Assembly (NCBI RefSeq): GCF_046764005.1
Contig: NZ_JBKOFW010000006.1
Span: 217,066 to 281,065 of the forward strand
Length of the DNA stretch: 64,000 bases
Origin: Oryzobacter faecalis
GTDB lineage: Bacteria; Actinomycetota; Actinomycetes; Actinomycetales; Dermatophilaceae
Reading direction: 5' to 3'
A program made the translations under genes and the position numbers. Under the pieces are notes generated by a model. It saw only the letters and a program-made list of their open reading frames with translations, ran no database searches and was not told the DNA's origin. Position 1 is the stretch's first letter. Every line of letters begins with the position of its first letter. Of the stretch, positions 7,645 through 14,937 are shown piece by piece.

Positions 7645-9692
7645 CCGCTGCGGCGACGAGCGCCCGCCGCGTGCGGGTCGCCTCGGTCCTCGGCTGCCTC
7701 GTCGGAGCCGTCGCCCACCTCTCGGTGCTGCTCGACCTGCGCTGGGCGCCGGGCCGGACGGCCATCGAGCTGCGGTACGCGTCGAACTTCTTCGAGCTCC
7801 AGGCGGCCTCGCTGCTCGAGGGACGGCTCGACGTGCCGGAGGGCAGCCTGGGCATCGAGGGCTTCGTCGTCGGCGGCCGCACCTTCATGTACTTCCCGCC
7901 GTTCCCGGCCCTCGTCCGCATGCCCGTCATGCTCGTCACCCGCGAGTTCGACGGGCGGCTCACGGTCCTGTCGATGGCGCTGGCCTGGCTCGTCCTCGCC
8001 GTCGTCGCGACCCGTCTCGTGTGGCTGTGCCGTCGGGTGGTCCACGGGCCCGACCGCCCTGTCGGCCGGCTCGAGGCCGCGCTCGTCGGCGTCGTCCTCG
8101 CCGCGATGACCGGAGGCACCGTCCTCACCTTCGACGCCTCGCTGCCGTGGGTCTACCACGAGGTCTACACCTGGGCCGTGGCGACGGTCGTCGGCGCCCT
8201 CTACTGGCTGGCGCGCGTGCTCCACGAACCGTCGCGCCGCGCGCACGGCTGGCTCCTGGCCTTCGCGGCCGCTGCGGCGCTGACCCGCACGACGGGTGGG
8301 CTGGCCGTCTGCGGGGCGATCGGGCTGGCCGCCCTGTGGCGCTGGGCCGCCGGGCGTCGAGTGCGCCCGGGCCGGGCGGTGGTCGCCCTCCTCGTCGCCT
8401 CGCTGGTGCCGGCGCTCGCCTCGGTGACCCTCAACCTCGCGAAGTTCGACCACCCCTACCTGTTCCCCCTGCGTGAGCAGGTGTGGACGGAGGTCAGCGA
8501 GCAACGCCGCGAGGCGCTCGAGGCCAACGGCGGCACCATCACCGGTCCCCAGTTCCTCCCGACGACGTTGCCGACGTACTTCGGCGTCGAGGGCATCCGC
8601 TTCACGCCCTGGTTCCCCTGGGTGTCGGCGCCCGCCGACCCGCCGCCGGTGCACGCCGACGCCGTCTTCGACCAGACGTACCGGACCGCGAGCGTCACCG
8701 CGACGACGCCCCTCCTGCTCCTCCTCGCGGCACTGGCACTGCCCCTCGCGCTCACCCGCCGGGCCGCGACGAGAGCGGTGCTCGTGCCCCCGCTCCTCGG
8801 GTCGGCGGCCGTCGGGATGGGCGTGCTCATGTACGGGTACATCGCGAACCGCTACACGAGCGAGTTCGTGCCGTTCCTCGTCGTCGGCTCGGCGGTGACG
8901 GTGGCCACCCTCGCGCCGTACGCCCGGCGGCTCGGGCCCGTCGTCGGCGGCCTCCTGCTCGCGGGCGCGGCCGTGCTCACCGCGTACTCGCTCGCCGTCC
9001 ACGCCCTCATGGGTCTGACGACGAGCGCGGTGACCGCCGGTGGGGACAGGCTCGTGCGCCACCTCGAGTGGCAGCGGGCCCTCTCCGGCGGGGAGGGGTC
9101 GGCGCAGGCCGGTCTCGTCGAGCAGGTCGACGGACCGCCCGCCGCGCCCGGGACGCCGGACACGCTCGCGATGACGCCCGGTTGCGGGGCCCTCTACCTC
9201 GCGACGGGCGACCGGTACGAGCCCTGGGTCCTCGTCGAGGAGCGACCCACGGTGCTCGAGGTCGGCCTCGGTCGCGACATCGAGCCGGGCACGGTCCGGC
9301 TCGCGAGCGTCCTCGCGACCTCGGTGCGCGACGTCGACCTCGAGGTCCGCGACGACCACCACGTGCGGGTGGTCGTCCGCGACGCCTACGCCACGGTCGA
9401 GGGCCCGTGGTTCGGCGTCTACCCGACGACGACCTTCCGCCTCGCCATCGCCCCACGGCCCTCGGCCCAGCTCGCGACGGTGACGACGACGCCGGGCGGC
9501 TTCGTCGCCCAGGTCCCCTACGTGCGCCGGGACCTCGACTTCAACTCCGCACCGGGCCGGGTCGTCGTCGATGCCGGGGCCCCGGCCCGAGCCCGTGCCC
9601 TCGGGGCGACCGTGGTGCCGCGCGAGGGCCGTCCCCCCGCCCTGTGCGAGGGCCTGGCCCGCGACGCAGGCGTCCCGGGCACCGAACCGTGA
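7641..9692 (+). CDS. Multi-spanning membrane protein, GT-C glycosyltransferase-like
   Basis: 683 residues starting at a GTG that overlaps the previous stop. About ten hydrophobic helices occupy the first 470 residues, followed by a soluble C-terminal domain of about 200 residues rich in beta-prone segments. Between the first helices is a loop with an acidic residue (SLLEGRLDVPEGSLGIEGF) and YFPPFPALVRMP, the kind of first extracytoplasmic loop seen in GT-C enzymes that use polyprenyl-phosphate sugars. No family was recognised with certainty. Its place between a GT2 and a GT4 glycosyltransferase supports a role in surface-glycan assembly, perhaps transfer or arabinosylation outside the membrane. 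Confidence 0.75.
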   Translation: MTAAATSARRVRVASVLGCLVGAVAHLSVLLDLRWAPGRTAIELRYASNFFELQAASLLEGRLDVPEGSLGIEGFVVGGRTFMYFPPFPALVRMPVMLVTREFDGRLTVLSMALAWLVLAVVATRLVWLCRRVVHGPDRPVGRLEAALVGVVLAAMTGGTVLTFDASLPWVYHEVYTWAVATVVGALYWLARVLHEPSRRAHGWLLAFAAAAALTRTTGGLAVCGAIGLAALWRWAAGRRVRPGRAVVALLVASLVPALASVTLNLAKFDHPYLFPLREQVWTEVSEQRREALEANGGTITGPQFLPTTLPTYFGVEGIRFTPWFPWVSAPADPPPVHADAVFDQTYRTASVTATTPLLLLLAALALPLALTRRAATRAVLVPPLLGSAAVGMGVLMYGYIANRYTSEFVPFLVVGSAVTVATLAPYARRLGPVVGGLLLAGAAVLTAYSLAVHALMGLTTSAVTAGGDRLVRHLEWQRALSGGEGSAQAGLVEQVDGPPAAPGTPDTLAMTPGCGALYLATGDRYEPWVLVEERPTVLEVGLGRDIEPGTVRLASVLATSVRDVDLEVRDDHHVRVVVRDAYATVEGPWFGVYPTTTFRLAIAPRPSAQLATVTTTPGGFVAQVPYVRRDLDFNSAPGRVVVDAGAPARARALGATVVPREGRPPALCEGLARDAGVPGTEP

Positions 9693-10810
9693 GCGCGCCG
9701 GACGGTGGCCGCCCGCTGCGAATCGGCGTGCTCGCCTGGCGCGACGTGCGGCACCCGGAGGCCGGCGGGTCGGAGGTCTACGTCCACGAGGTGACCACGC
9801 GGTGGGTCCGCGAGGGCCACGACGTCACCGTCGTCTCGGCCCGTCCCCACGGGCTCGCCCGTGAGGAGGTCGTCGACGGCGTCCGGCACGTGCGCGGCGG
9901 CGGGCGGCTCGGCGTGTACCCGTTCGGCCTCGCATGGGTGGCGCGGCACCGCCGCAGGCTCGACGCCGTCGTCGACGTCGTCAACGGCATCCCCTTCGCG
10001 ACGCCGCTCGCCCGTCCCCGGGTCGTCGTGGCGCTCGTCCACCACGTCCACCGCCGGCAGTGGCAGCTCATCTACCCCGACTGGCGCGGACGTGTGGGCT
10101 GGTTCGTCGAGTCACGGGTCGTGCCGGCGCTGTACCGGGGGCGTCGCTTCGTCGCCGTGTCGGGCGCGACGCGGGAGGACCTGGGTCGGATCGGTGTCGA
10201 CGCCGCGCGGGTCACCGTGGTGCGCAACGGCCTCACACCCCGCCCGCTCGCCGACGTCCCGCCCGGCGAGGAGCCCCGCGTCGTCGTCCTCACCCGACTG
10301 GTCCCCCACAAGCAGGTCGAGCACGTCCTCGAGGTCGCGGCGCGGCTGCGAGCGCGGCACCCTCGGCTGCGGGTCGACGTCGTGGGCGACGGCTGGTGGC
10401 GCGACCGGCTCGAGGCGCGCACCGCGGAGCTCGGGGCCGGCGACCTCGTGACCTTCCACGGCCACGTCGGCGACGGTGAGCGGGACGCGCTCCTGGCGCG
10501 GGCCCGGGTCATGGTGCTGCCGTCGGTGACCGAGGGGTGGGGCATCGCCGTCACGGAGGCGGCCGTGCAGGGCACCCCGACGATCGGCTACCGGTCGAGC
10601 GGGGGGCTCACCGAGTCGGTGGTGGACGGCGGCACGGGGTGGCTCGTCGACGACCTGGACGGGCTCGTGGCGCAGGTGGACGCGGTGCTGTCCGGTCGGG
10701 TGGACCTGGCGGGGACGTCCCGGCGGGCCCGGGGCCGGGCGCTGACCCTCGACTGGGACGAGACGGCCCGCGAGCTCCTCACGGTGCTGCGGGCGGAGGG
10801 TGCGGGCTGA
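9689..10810 (+). CDS. Glycosyltransferase family 4 (GT-B fold)
   Basis: 373 residues; the GTG start overlaps the preceding stop by 4 nt. The N-terminal acceptor domain shows GVLAWRDVRHPEAGGSEVYV, with the Gly-rich loop and Glu typical of GT4 enzymes. The C-terminal nucleotide-sugar domain has VVVLTRLVPHKQVEHVLE, VVGDGWWRDRLE and the E-x7-E motif in SVTEGWGIAVTEAAVQGTP. It transfers a sugar from an NDP donor on the cytoplasmic face. Third gene of the 6187-10810 operon; donor and acceptor are unknown. A 12-bp gap separates it from the convergent small gene. Confidence 0.92.
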   Translation: MSAPDGGRPLRIGVLAWRDVRHPEAGGSEVYVHEVTTRWVREGHDVTVVSARPHGLAREEVVDGVRHVRGGGRLGVYPFGLAWVARHRRRLDAVVDVVNGIPFATPLARPRVVVALVHHVHRRQWQLIYPDWRGRVGWFVESRVVPALYRGRRFVAVSGATREDLGRIGVDAARVTVVRNGLTPRPLADVPPGEEPRVVVLTRLVPHKQVEHVLEVAARLRARHPRLRVDVVGDGWWRDRLEARTAELGAGDLVTFHGHVGDGERDALLARARVMVLPSVTEGWGIAVTEAAVQGTPTIGYRSSGGLTESVVDGGTGWLVDDLDGLVAQVDAVLSGRVDLAGTSRRARGRALTLDWDETARELLTVLRAEGAG

Positions 10811-10822
10811 CCCGCGGGCGGC

Positions 10823-10963
10823 TCAGCGGTCGCCGTAGACGATGATCTCCTGGTTCGCCGGGTTCTTCTCCGGCGCGGCCGTCTGGGCCGAGACGAGGCT
10901 GAAGAGCGCCACCGTGGCGAGCACGACCCCGGCGACGGCCGGGGCGACGATGTTGCTGATCAT
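10823..10963 (-). CDS. Small single-span membrane protein, DUF2613-like
   Basis: 46 residues. A hydrophobic segment (residues about 5-27, IVAPAVAGVVLATVALFSLV) is followed by a short polar tail ending IIVYGDR. An excellent RBS, AGGAAGGA, lies about 6 nt before the ATG. It is 20 bp downstream of the large AftD-like membrane protein and probably cotranscribed. Size, layout and this neighbourhood fit DUF2613, a family of tiny actinobacterial membrane proteins of unknown function found beside arabinofuranosyltransferase-like genes. A structural partner of its neighbour is possible. Confidence 0.7.
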   Translation of the reverse strand: MISNIVAPAVAGVVLATVALFSLVSAQTAAPEKNPANQEIIVYGDR

Positions 10964-10983
10964 GACGTCCTTCCTCGAATGGG

Positions 10984-12735
10984 CTACGCCACAGTAACAG
11001 AGCCCGAACGGCCGCCACGCGAGCTTCGGGGGCGCGCCACGACGAGGGTGACGAGGAGCACGAGCAGGTCCACCGCGGCGACGAGGGCGACCCGCCACCC
11101 GGGCACCTCGAGGGCGGCGCCGGCCCGGTCGTCGGTGCCGGTCACGCCGAGGAGGACGAAGGCCGGACCCTCGACGGCCGGCTCGGTTCCCGACGTGGCG
11201 AGGAGCGCGTCGAGGAGGTCGGGCGCGGCCGGGTCGTCTAGGGCGACGAGAACCCACCGGACGCCCAGCGCCGCGAGCCCTTCGGCGGTTCCCGGCCCGG
11301 GGTCGTCGACGAGGGACCCGATCCGAGCGGCGAGGGGGTCCTCACCGCGGACGACCCGGTCGGCGAGGACGAGGTCGTCACTCGTCACGACCCGGGCGTC
11401 GAGCCACCGCGATGCCGGGTCGTAGGTCGTGTAGGGGCCGGCCCAGGCGAAGGTGCGGTACAGCCGCCACGGGGTCGACGCGACGAGCCCCGGGTCGGCG
11501 GCGACGACCTCGGCGGCCCGCCCCAGCTCGGTCGGGTAGGCGACGGGGGTGAGGACCCGGTGCACCACGACCGTCGCGTCGGGCAGGAGGGCGAAGGGGG
11601 CGACGACCACGAGCACGAGGGCCGTCGGGGCGAGGGCGCCGGCGCGCCTGCGCACGAGCCGCAGCAGCCGGTCGGCGGTGACCGCGGCGGCGACGACGGC
11701 GAGCGCGACGAACGCAGCGAGCCACTTCTGCGCGTCGCGCAGCAGGCCCAGCCCCGGGACGACGGCGGTGAGGTCGGCGACGACCTCGCCGGCCACGGGG
11801 AGCGACGTGAGCGCGGCGAGGGCGAGCGAGCCGAGACCCAGCGCCCACAGCCGTCCCGACGGCCGCGCGGGGCCTGCGCCGCTCCGGCGGGCCGCGACGA
11901 CGAGCACGACCACGACGAGGCCCGCGGTGAGGTGGCCGAGCCAGCCGGTGCGGCTGCCGGGGACGCTCTGGCCGTCCCAGATGCCACCGAGGCCGACGAG
12001 CGACAACAGGGCCGGGCCAGGGCGTTCGGCGCGGGCGGCGAACGCCGCCACGGCGGCCGGGTCGGACACCGCGCCGGCCCCACCGAGCAGGGCCGGGAGC
12101 AACCAGGGCAGCTGGACGAGGCCGGCGAGGACGACGACACCGACGTCGCGACGGTGACGGACGGCCAGCACGACCGCGGCCGCCCCGGCCAGGAGGGCAC
12201 CGGTGGGGGTCAGCGCGCCCAGGAGCAGCCACGGCGCGACGCGTGCCGCGGTCCCGCGTCGTCCCGCGTCGCGGCCCGGGCGGACCACTGCGAGCACTCC
12301 GAGGACGGCCGCGTACCCGGCGAGGAGCGCCCACTGACCCAGACCGAGCCGCTCGACCACGAAGGGGTTCCAGACGGCCAGCGCCCCCGCCAGGGCGCGG
12401 GGCGCGACACCGAGCCCCCTGACCGCGCGGTGCCCCGCCATCCCAGCGGCGAGGAGGACGCCGACGACCGCGACGCGGCCCACCACACCCCCGTCGACCA
12501 CTGTCGAGAGGACGGCGACCACGGCGTCGAGGGGTGCGGCGCGCGGCGAGCCGGTGCCGAGGCCGAGCGCCTCCGGCCGCAGGGGCAGCGCCGGGGTGAG
12601 GACCAGGTCGCGCGCGAAGGGGTACCCGCCACTGGTCAGCAGGGGCCGGCACAGGACGACGACCGGCACGAGGACCCAGAGGTCGAGCAGTGCCTCGACG
12701 CGCCGCTGGGGACGCACCTCCCTGTCGTCGGTCAC
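10984..12735 (-). CDS. Large membrane protein, AftD-like (GT-C superfamily)
   Basis: 583 residues with about twelve hydrophobic segments. The N-terminal part, GGYPFARDLVLTPALPL and then VWNPFVVERLGLGQWALLAGYA, resembles the start of mycobacterial AftD, an alpha-(1->3)-arabinofuranosyltransferase of the cell envelope. AftD proper is far longer and carries carbohydrate-binding modules that are absent here, so this is a short relative and arabinose specificity should not be assumed. The C-terminal 180 residues look extracytoplasmic. It converges on the GT operon from the left, is followed by the DUF2613-like gene, and is divergent from the methyltransferase at 12798. Confidence 0.75.
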   Translation of the reverse strand: MTDDREVRPQRRVEALLDLWVLVPVVVLCRPLLTSGGYPFARDLVLTPALPLRPEALGLGTGSPRAAPLDAVVAVLSTVVDGGVVGRVAVVGVLLAAGMAGHRAVRGLGVAPRALAGALAVWNPFVVERLGLGQWALLAGYAAVLGVLAVVRPGRDAGRRGTAARVAPWLLLGALTPTGALLAGAAAVVLAVRHRRDVGVVVLAGLVQLPWLLPALLGGAGAVSDPAAVAAFAARAERPGPALLSLVGLGGIWDGQSVPGSRTGWLGHLTAGLVVVVLVVAARRSGAGPARPSGRLWALGLGSLALAALTSLPVAGEVVADLTAVVPGLGLLRDAQKWLAAFVALAVVAAAVTADRLLRLVRRRAGALAPTALVLVVVAPFALLPDATVVVHRVLTPVAYPTELGRAAEVVAADPGLVASTPWRLYRTFAWAGPYTTYDPASRWLDARVVTSDDLVLADRVVRGEDPLAARIGSLVDDPGPGTAEGLAALGVRWVLVALDDPAAPDLLDALLATSGTEPAVEGPAFVLLGVTGTDDRAGAALEVPGWRVALVAAVDLLVLLVTLVVARPRSSRGGRSGSVTVA

Positions 12736-12797
12736 GACGTCGCTCTCCCTATGCTGGCGCGGTCGTGGACACCCTAGACCGGAGGAGGTGGCTCGCC

Positions 12798-13532
12798 GTG
12801 GACGCTGCGGACGCCCCGGGCCGAGGGCCCGCCGGCGACGGTGGCTTCGACGCGCGGTGGCCCCTCGTCGACGCGGTCCCCGGGTGGCTGACCCGCGAGC
12901 AGGCGCGCGTCCTCCACGACGCCGTCCTCGCCGCTCCCCCGGACCCGTGCGTCGTGGAGATCGGGTCGCACCACGGGAGGTCGACGCTCGTCCTCGCCGC
13001 CTCCCGGCCCGACGTCCGCGTCACCGCCGTCGACCCGTTCGTCACGGCCCGCCTCTTCGCCGGCCCGTCCGTTCGGGAGTCGTTGGAGGCGAACCTGGCG
13101 TCGGCCGGCGTGGCGGACCGCGTCGACCTCAGGGTGACGACGAGCCGCGCCGCCCGGGCCACCTGGTCGGGAGTGGTCGACGTCCTCTACGTGGACGGCA
13201 AGCACGACGTGTGGACCGTGCGCGACGACCTGCGCTGGGTGGCGCACGTCCGCCCGGGGGGCGCGGTCCTCGTGCACGACGCGTTCTCGTCGGTGGGGGT
13301 CACGCTCGGCCTGCTCCTCCGCGTCCTCCCGCGTCGCGAGCTGCGCTTCGTCGGGCGCACCGGGTCGCTGGCCCGCTTCGTCGTCGGTGCCCCGACCCTC
13401 GGGGACCGGGCGCGGATGGTCGCGGGCCTGCCGTGGTTCGCGCGCAACCTCGTCGTCAAGGTGCTCCTGCGGCTGCGGTTGGGGCGGGCGGCGCGGGTCC
13501 TGGGCCACGACGACCGCGACGACCCCTTCTGA
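12798..13532 (+). CDS. Class I SAM-dependent methyltransferase (Methyltransf_24 type)
   Basis: 244 residues. Motif I VVEIGSHHGRSTLVLAAS, then VTAVDPF, LRVTTSRAA, VDVLYVDGKHDVWTVRDDLRWV and GGAVLVHDAFSSVGVTL are those of Methyltransf_24 proteins of glycan clusters. The GTG at 12798 has a strong GGAGGAGG 9 nt upstream. An in-frame GTG at 12765 lies 9 nt after a TATGCT box (12750-12755) and could be a leaderless alternative giving 11 more residues. The role in the surface-glycan block is inferred from position between the AftD-like protein and the flippase. Confidence 0.85.
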   Translation: MDAADAPGRGPAGDGGFDARWPLVDAVPGWLTREQARVLHDAVLAAPPDPCVVEIGSHHGRSTLVLAASRPDVRVTAVDPFVTARLFAGPSVRESLEANLASAGVADRVDLRVTTSRAARATWSGVVDVLYVDGKHDVWTVRDDLRWVAHVRPGGAVLVHDAFSSVGVTLGLLLRVLPRRELRFVGRTGSLARFVVGAPTLGDRARMVAGLPWFARNLVVKVLLRLRLGRAARVLGHDDRDDPF

Positions 13533-13580
13533 GGCGCACGACACCCCTCGAGGCCTGGTCGCGCCGGCCCTACGCGGTGG

Positions 13581-13586
13581 TAACTT
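13581..13586 (+). promoter_or_regulatory. -10 box for a leaderless flippase transcript
   Basis: TAACTT ends 6 nt before the GTG at 13593. The region has no Shine-Dalgarno sequence. Confidence 0.4.
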
Positions 13587-13592
13587 TCGCCG

Positions 13593-14915
13593 GTGGCCAG
13601 CGCGGACCGGAAGGGCGGTGTCGTCGGCGGCGCCGTCGTCGCCGCCGCGATCGGCGTCATGAACCTCACGACCTACGGCCTGACCCTCGCCACGGCCCGC
13701 GTCCTCGGTCCCGACCAGTTCGGGCAGTTCTCCTCGGTCCTCGGCGCGCTCATCGTCGTCAACGTCGTCTCCCTCGCCCTCCAGGCCACCGGCGCCCGAC
13801 GCGTCTCGACGGCACCCGGCGACCGGCAGGTCATCGAGCGCACCGTCCTCCGGTCGACCGCGGTCAGCGCCTTGGGCGTCGGCGCCGTCACGGTCCTCGC
13901 GGCACCACTGGTCACGGCCGGTCTCCGGCTCGACTCCCCCGTCGGCGCGCTGGCGATGGCGGTGGCCGCCGGGTTCCTCACCCTCATGGGCGGACAGGCC
14001 GGCATCCTCCAGGGCGAGCAGCGATGGGTGCCGCTCGCCGGGGTGTATGCGTCGATGGGCGTCGCCCGGCTCGCGTGCGGCGGCATCGCGCTCCTCGTCG
14101 ACCGGTCGGCCGCGGCGGCGCTCGTCGGCGTCGCGGTGGGCGCGGCCGTGCCGGTGGTCGTCGCCGCGCTGGCGCTGCGGCACCCGGCCCGCACGGCGGG
14201 CCGCCCCCCGGTCGGCGCCGAGCCCGTCGAGTCCTGGCGCGCGTGGGAGCGCGGCGGCATCGCCCGCGAGGTGGCCCACAGCGCGCACGCGCTCCTCGCG
14301 TTCTTCGCCGTGTCGAACGTCGATGTCCTCCTCGCCCGCGCCCTCCTCGACGACGTGCCGGCCGGGCACTACGCCGCGGGACTCGTCCTCACCAAGGCGA
14401 TGCTCTTCCTCCCCCAGTTCGTCGTCATCGTCCTCTTCCCCGCGATGGCCCGCTCCCGCGGCGGACGGCGCACGCACGTCCTCGGGCTCGGCGCCATCCT
14501 GGGGCTCGGCGTCGTCGCCGCCGGGGCCGTCGCCGTGGCCTCCGGCCTCGCGCTGGCGTTCGTCGGCGGGCCGGCCTACGAGCCCGTCGAGCCCGCCCTC
14601 CCCCTCTTCGCGGTGCTCGGCACCGTGCTCGCGATGGTCCAGCTGCTCGTCTACAGCGCGTTGGCGCAACAGCACCCGAGGGCCGTCGTCTCGCTGTGGC
14701 TCGCGCTCGTGGTGACGGTGGCCCTCTCCCCGCTCGCCGACTCCGCCCCGCAGCTGCTCGCCATCAAGCTCGGCGTCGACGCCGTGCTGCTCGCCGTGCT
14801 GACGGTGCACCTGCTCGTCGTCACCCCACGCGCCGCCGACCCGCCCGCCCCGCCGGTCGTCGAGCCCGCGATCGCCGAGGACACGAGCTCGCCGGAGCAG
14901 CCCGCCGTCCGCTGA
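13593..14915 (+). CDS. Polysaccharide/lipid-linked oligosaccharide flippase (Wzx/MATE-like)
   Basis: 440 residues with about twelve hydrophobic segments. The N-terminal GVMNLTTYGLTLATARVLGPDQFGQFSSVLG is the usual opening of polysaccharide biosynthesis/export proteins of the MOP superfamily (RfbX/Wzx-like), with VLGPDQFG as hallmark. VSNVDVLLARALLDDVPAGHYAAGLVLTKAMLFLPQFV matches the middle of the family. It probably flips a lipid-linked glycan from the cytoplasmic to the outer leaflet, completing the 6.2-13.5 kb block. It converges on polA with 22 bp between stops. Confidence 0.88.
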   Translation: MASADRKGGVVGGAVVAAAIGVMNLTTYGLTLATARVLGPDQFGQFSSVLGALIVVNVVSLALQATGARRVSTAPGDRQVIERTVLRSTAVSALGVGAVTVLAAPLVTAGLRLDSPVGALAMAVAAGFLTLMGGQAGILQGEQRWVPLAGVYASMGVARLACGGIALLVDRSAAAALVGVAVGAAVPVVVAALALRHPARTAGRPPVGAEPVESWRAWERGGIAREVAHSAHALLAFFAVSNVDVLLARALLDDVPAGHYAAGLVLTKAMLFLPQFVVIVLFPAMARSRGGRRTHVLGLGAILGLGVVAAGAVAVASGLALAFVGGPAYEPVEPALPLFAVLGTVLAMVQLLVYSALAQQHPRAVVSLWLALVVTVALSPLADSAPQLLAIKLGVDAVLLAVLTVHLLVVTPRAADPPAPPVVEPAIAEDTSSPEQPAVR

Positions 14916-14937
14916 CGGCCGACCCGCGCCGCCGTGG

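Noticed and set aside
5236..14915. Recently acquired genomic island
   Set aside because: Codon and base composition look like the surrounding core genes, and no integrase, tRNA junction or flanking repeat was seen.
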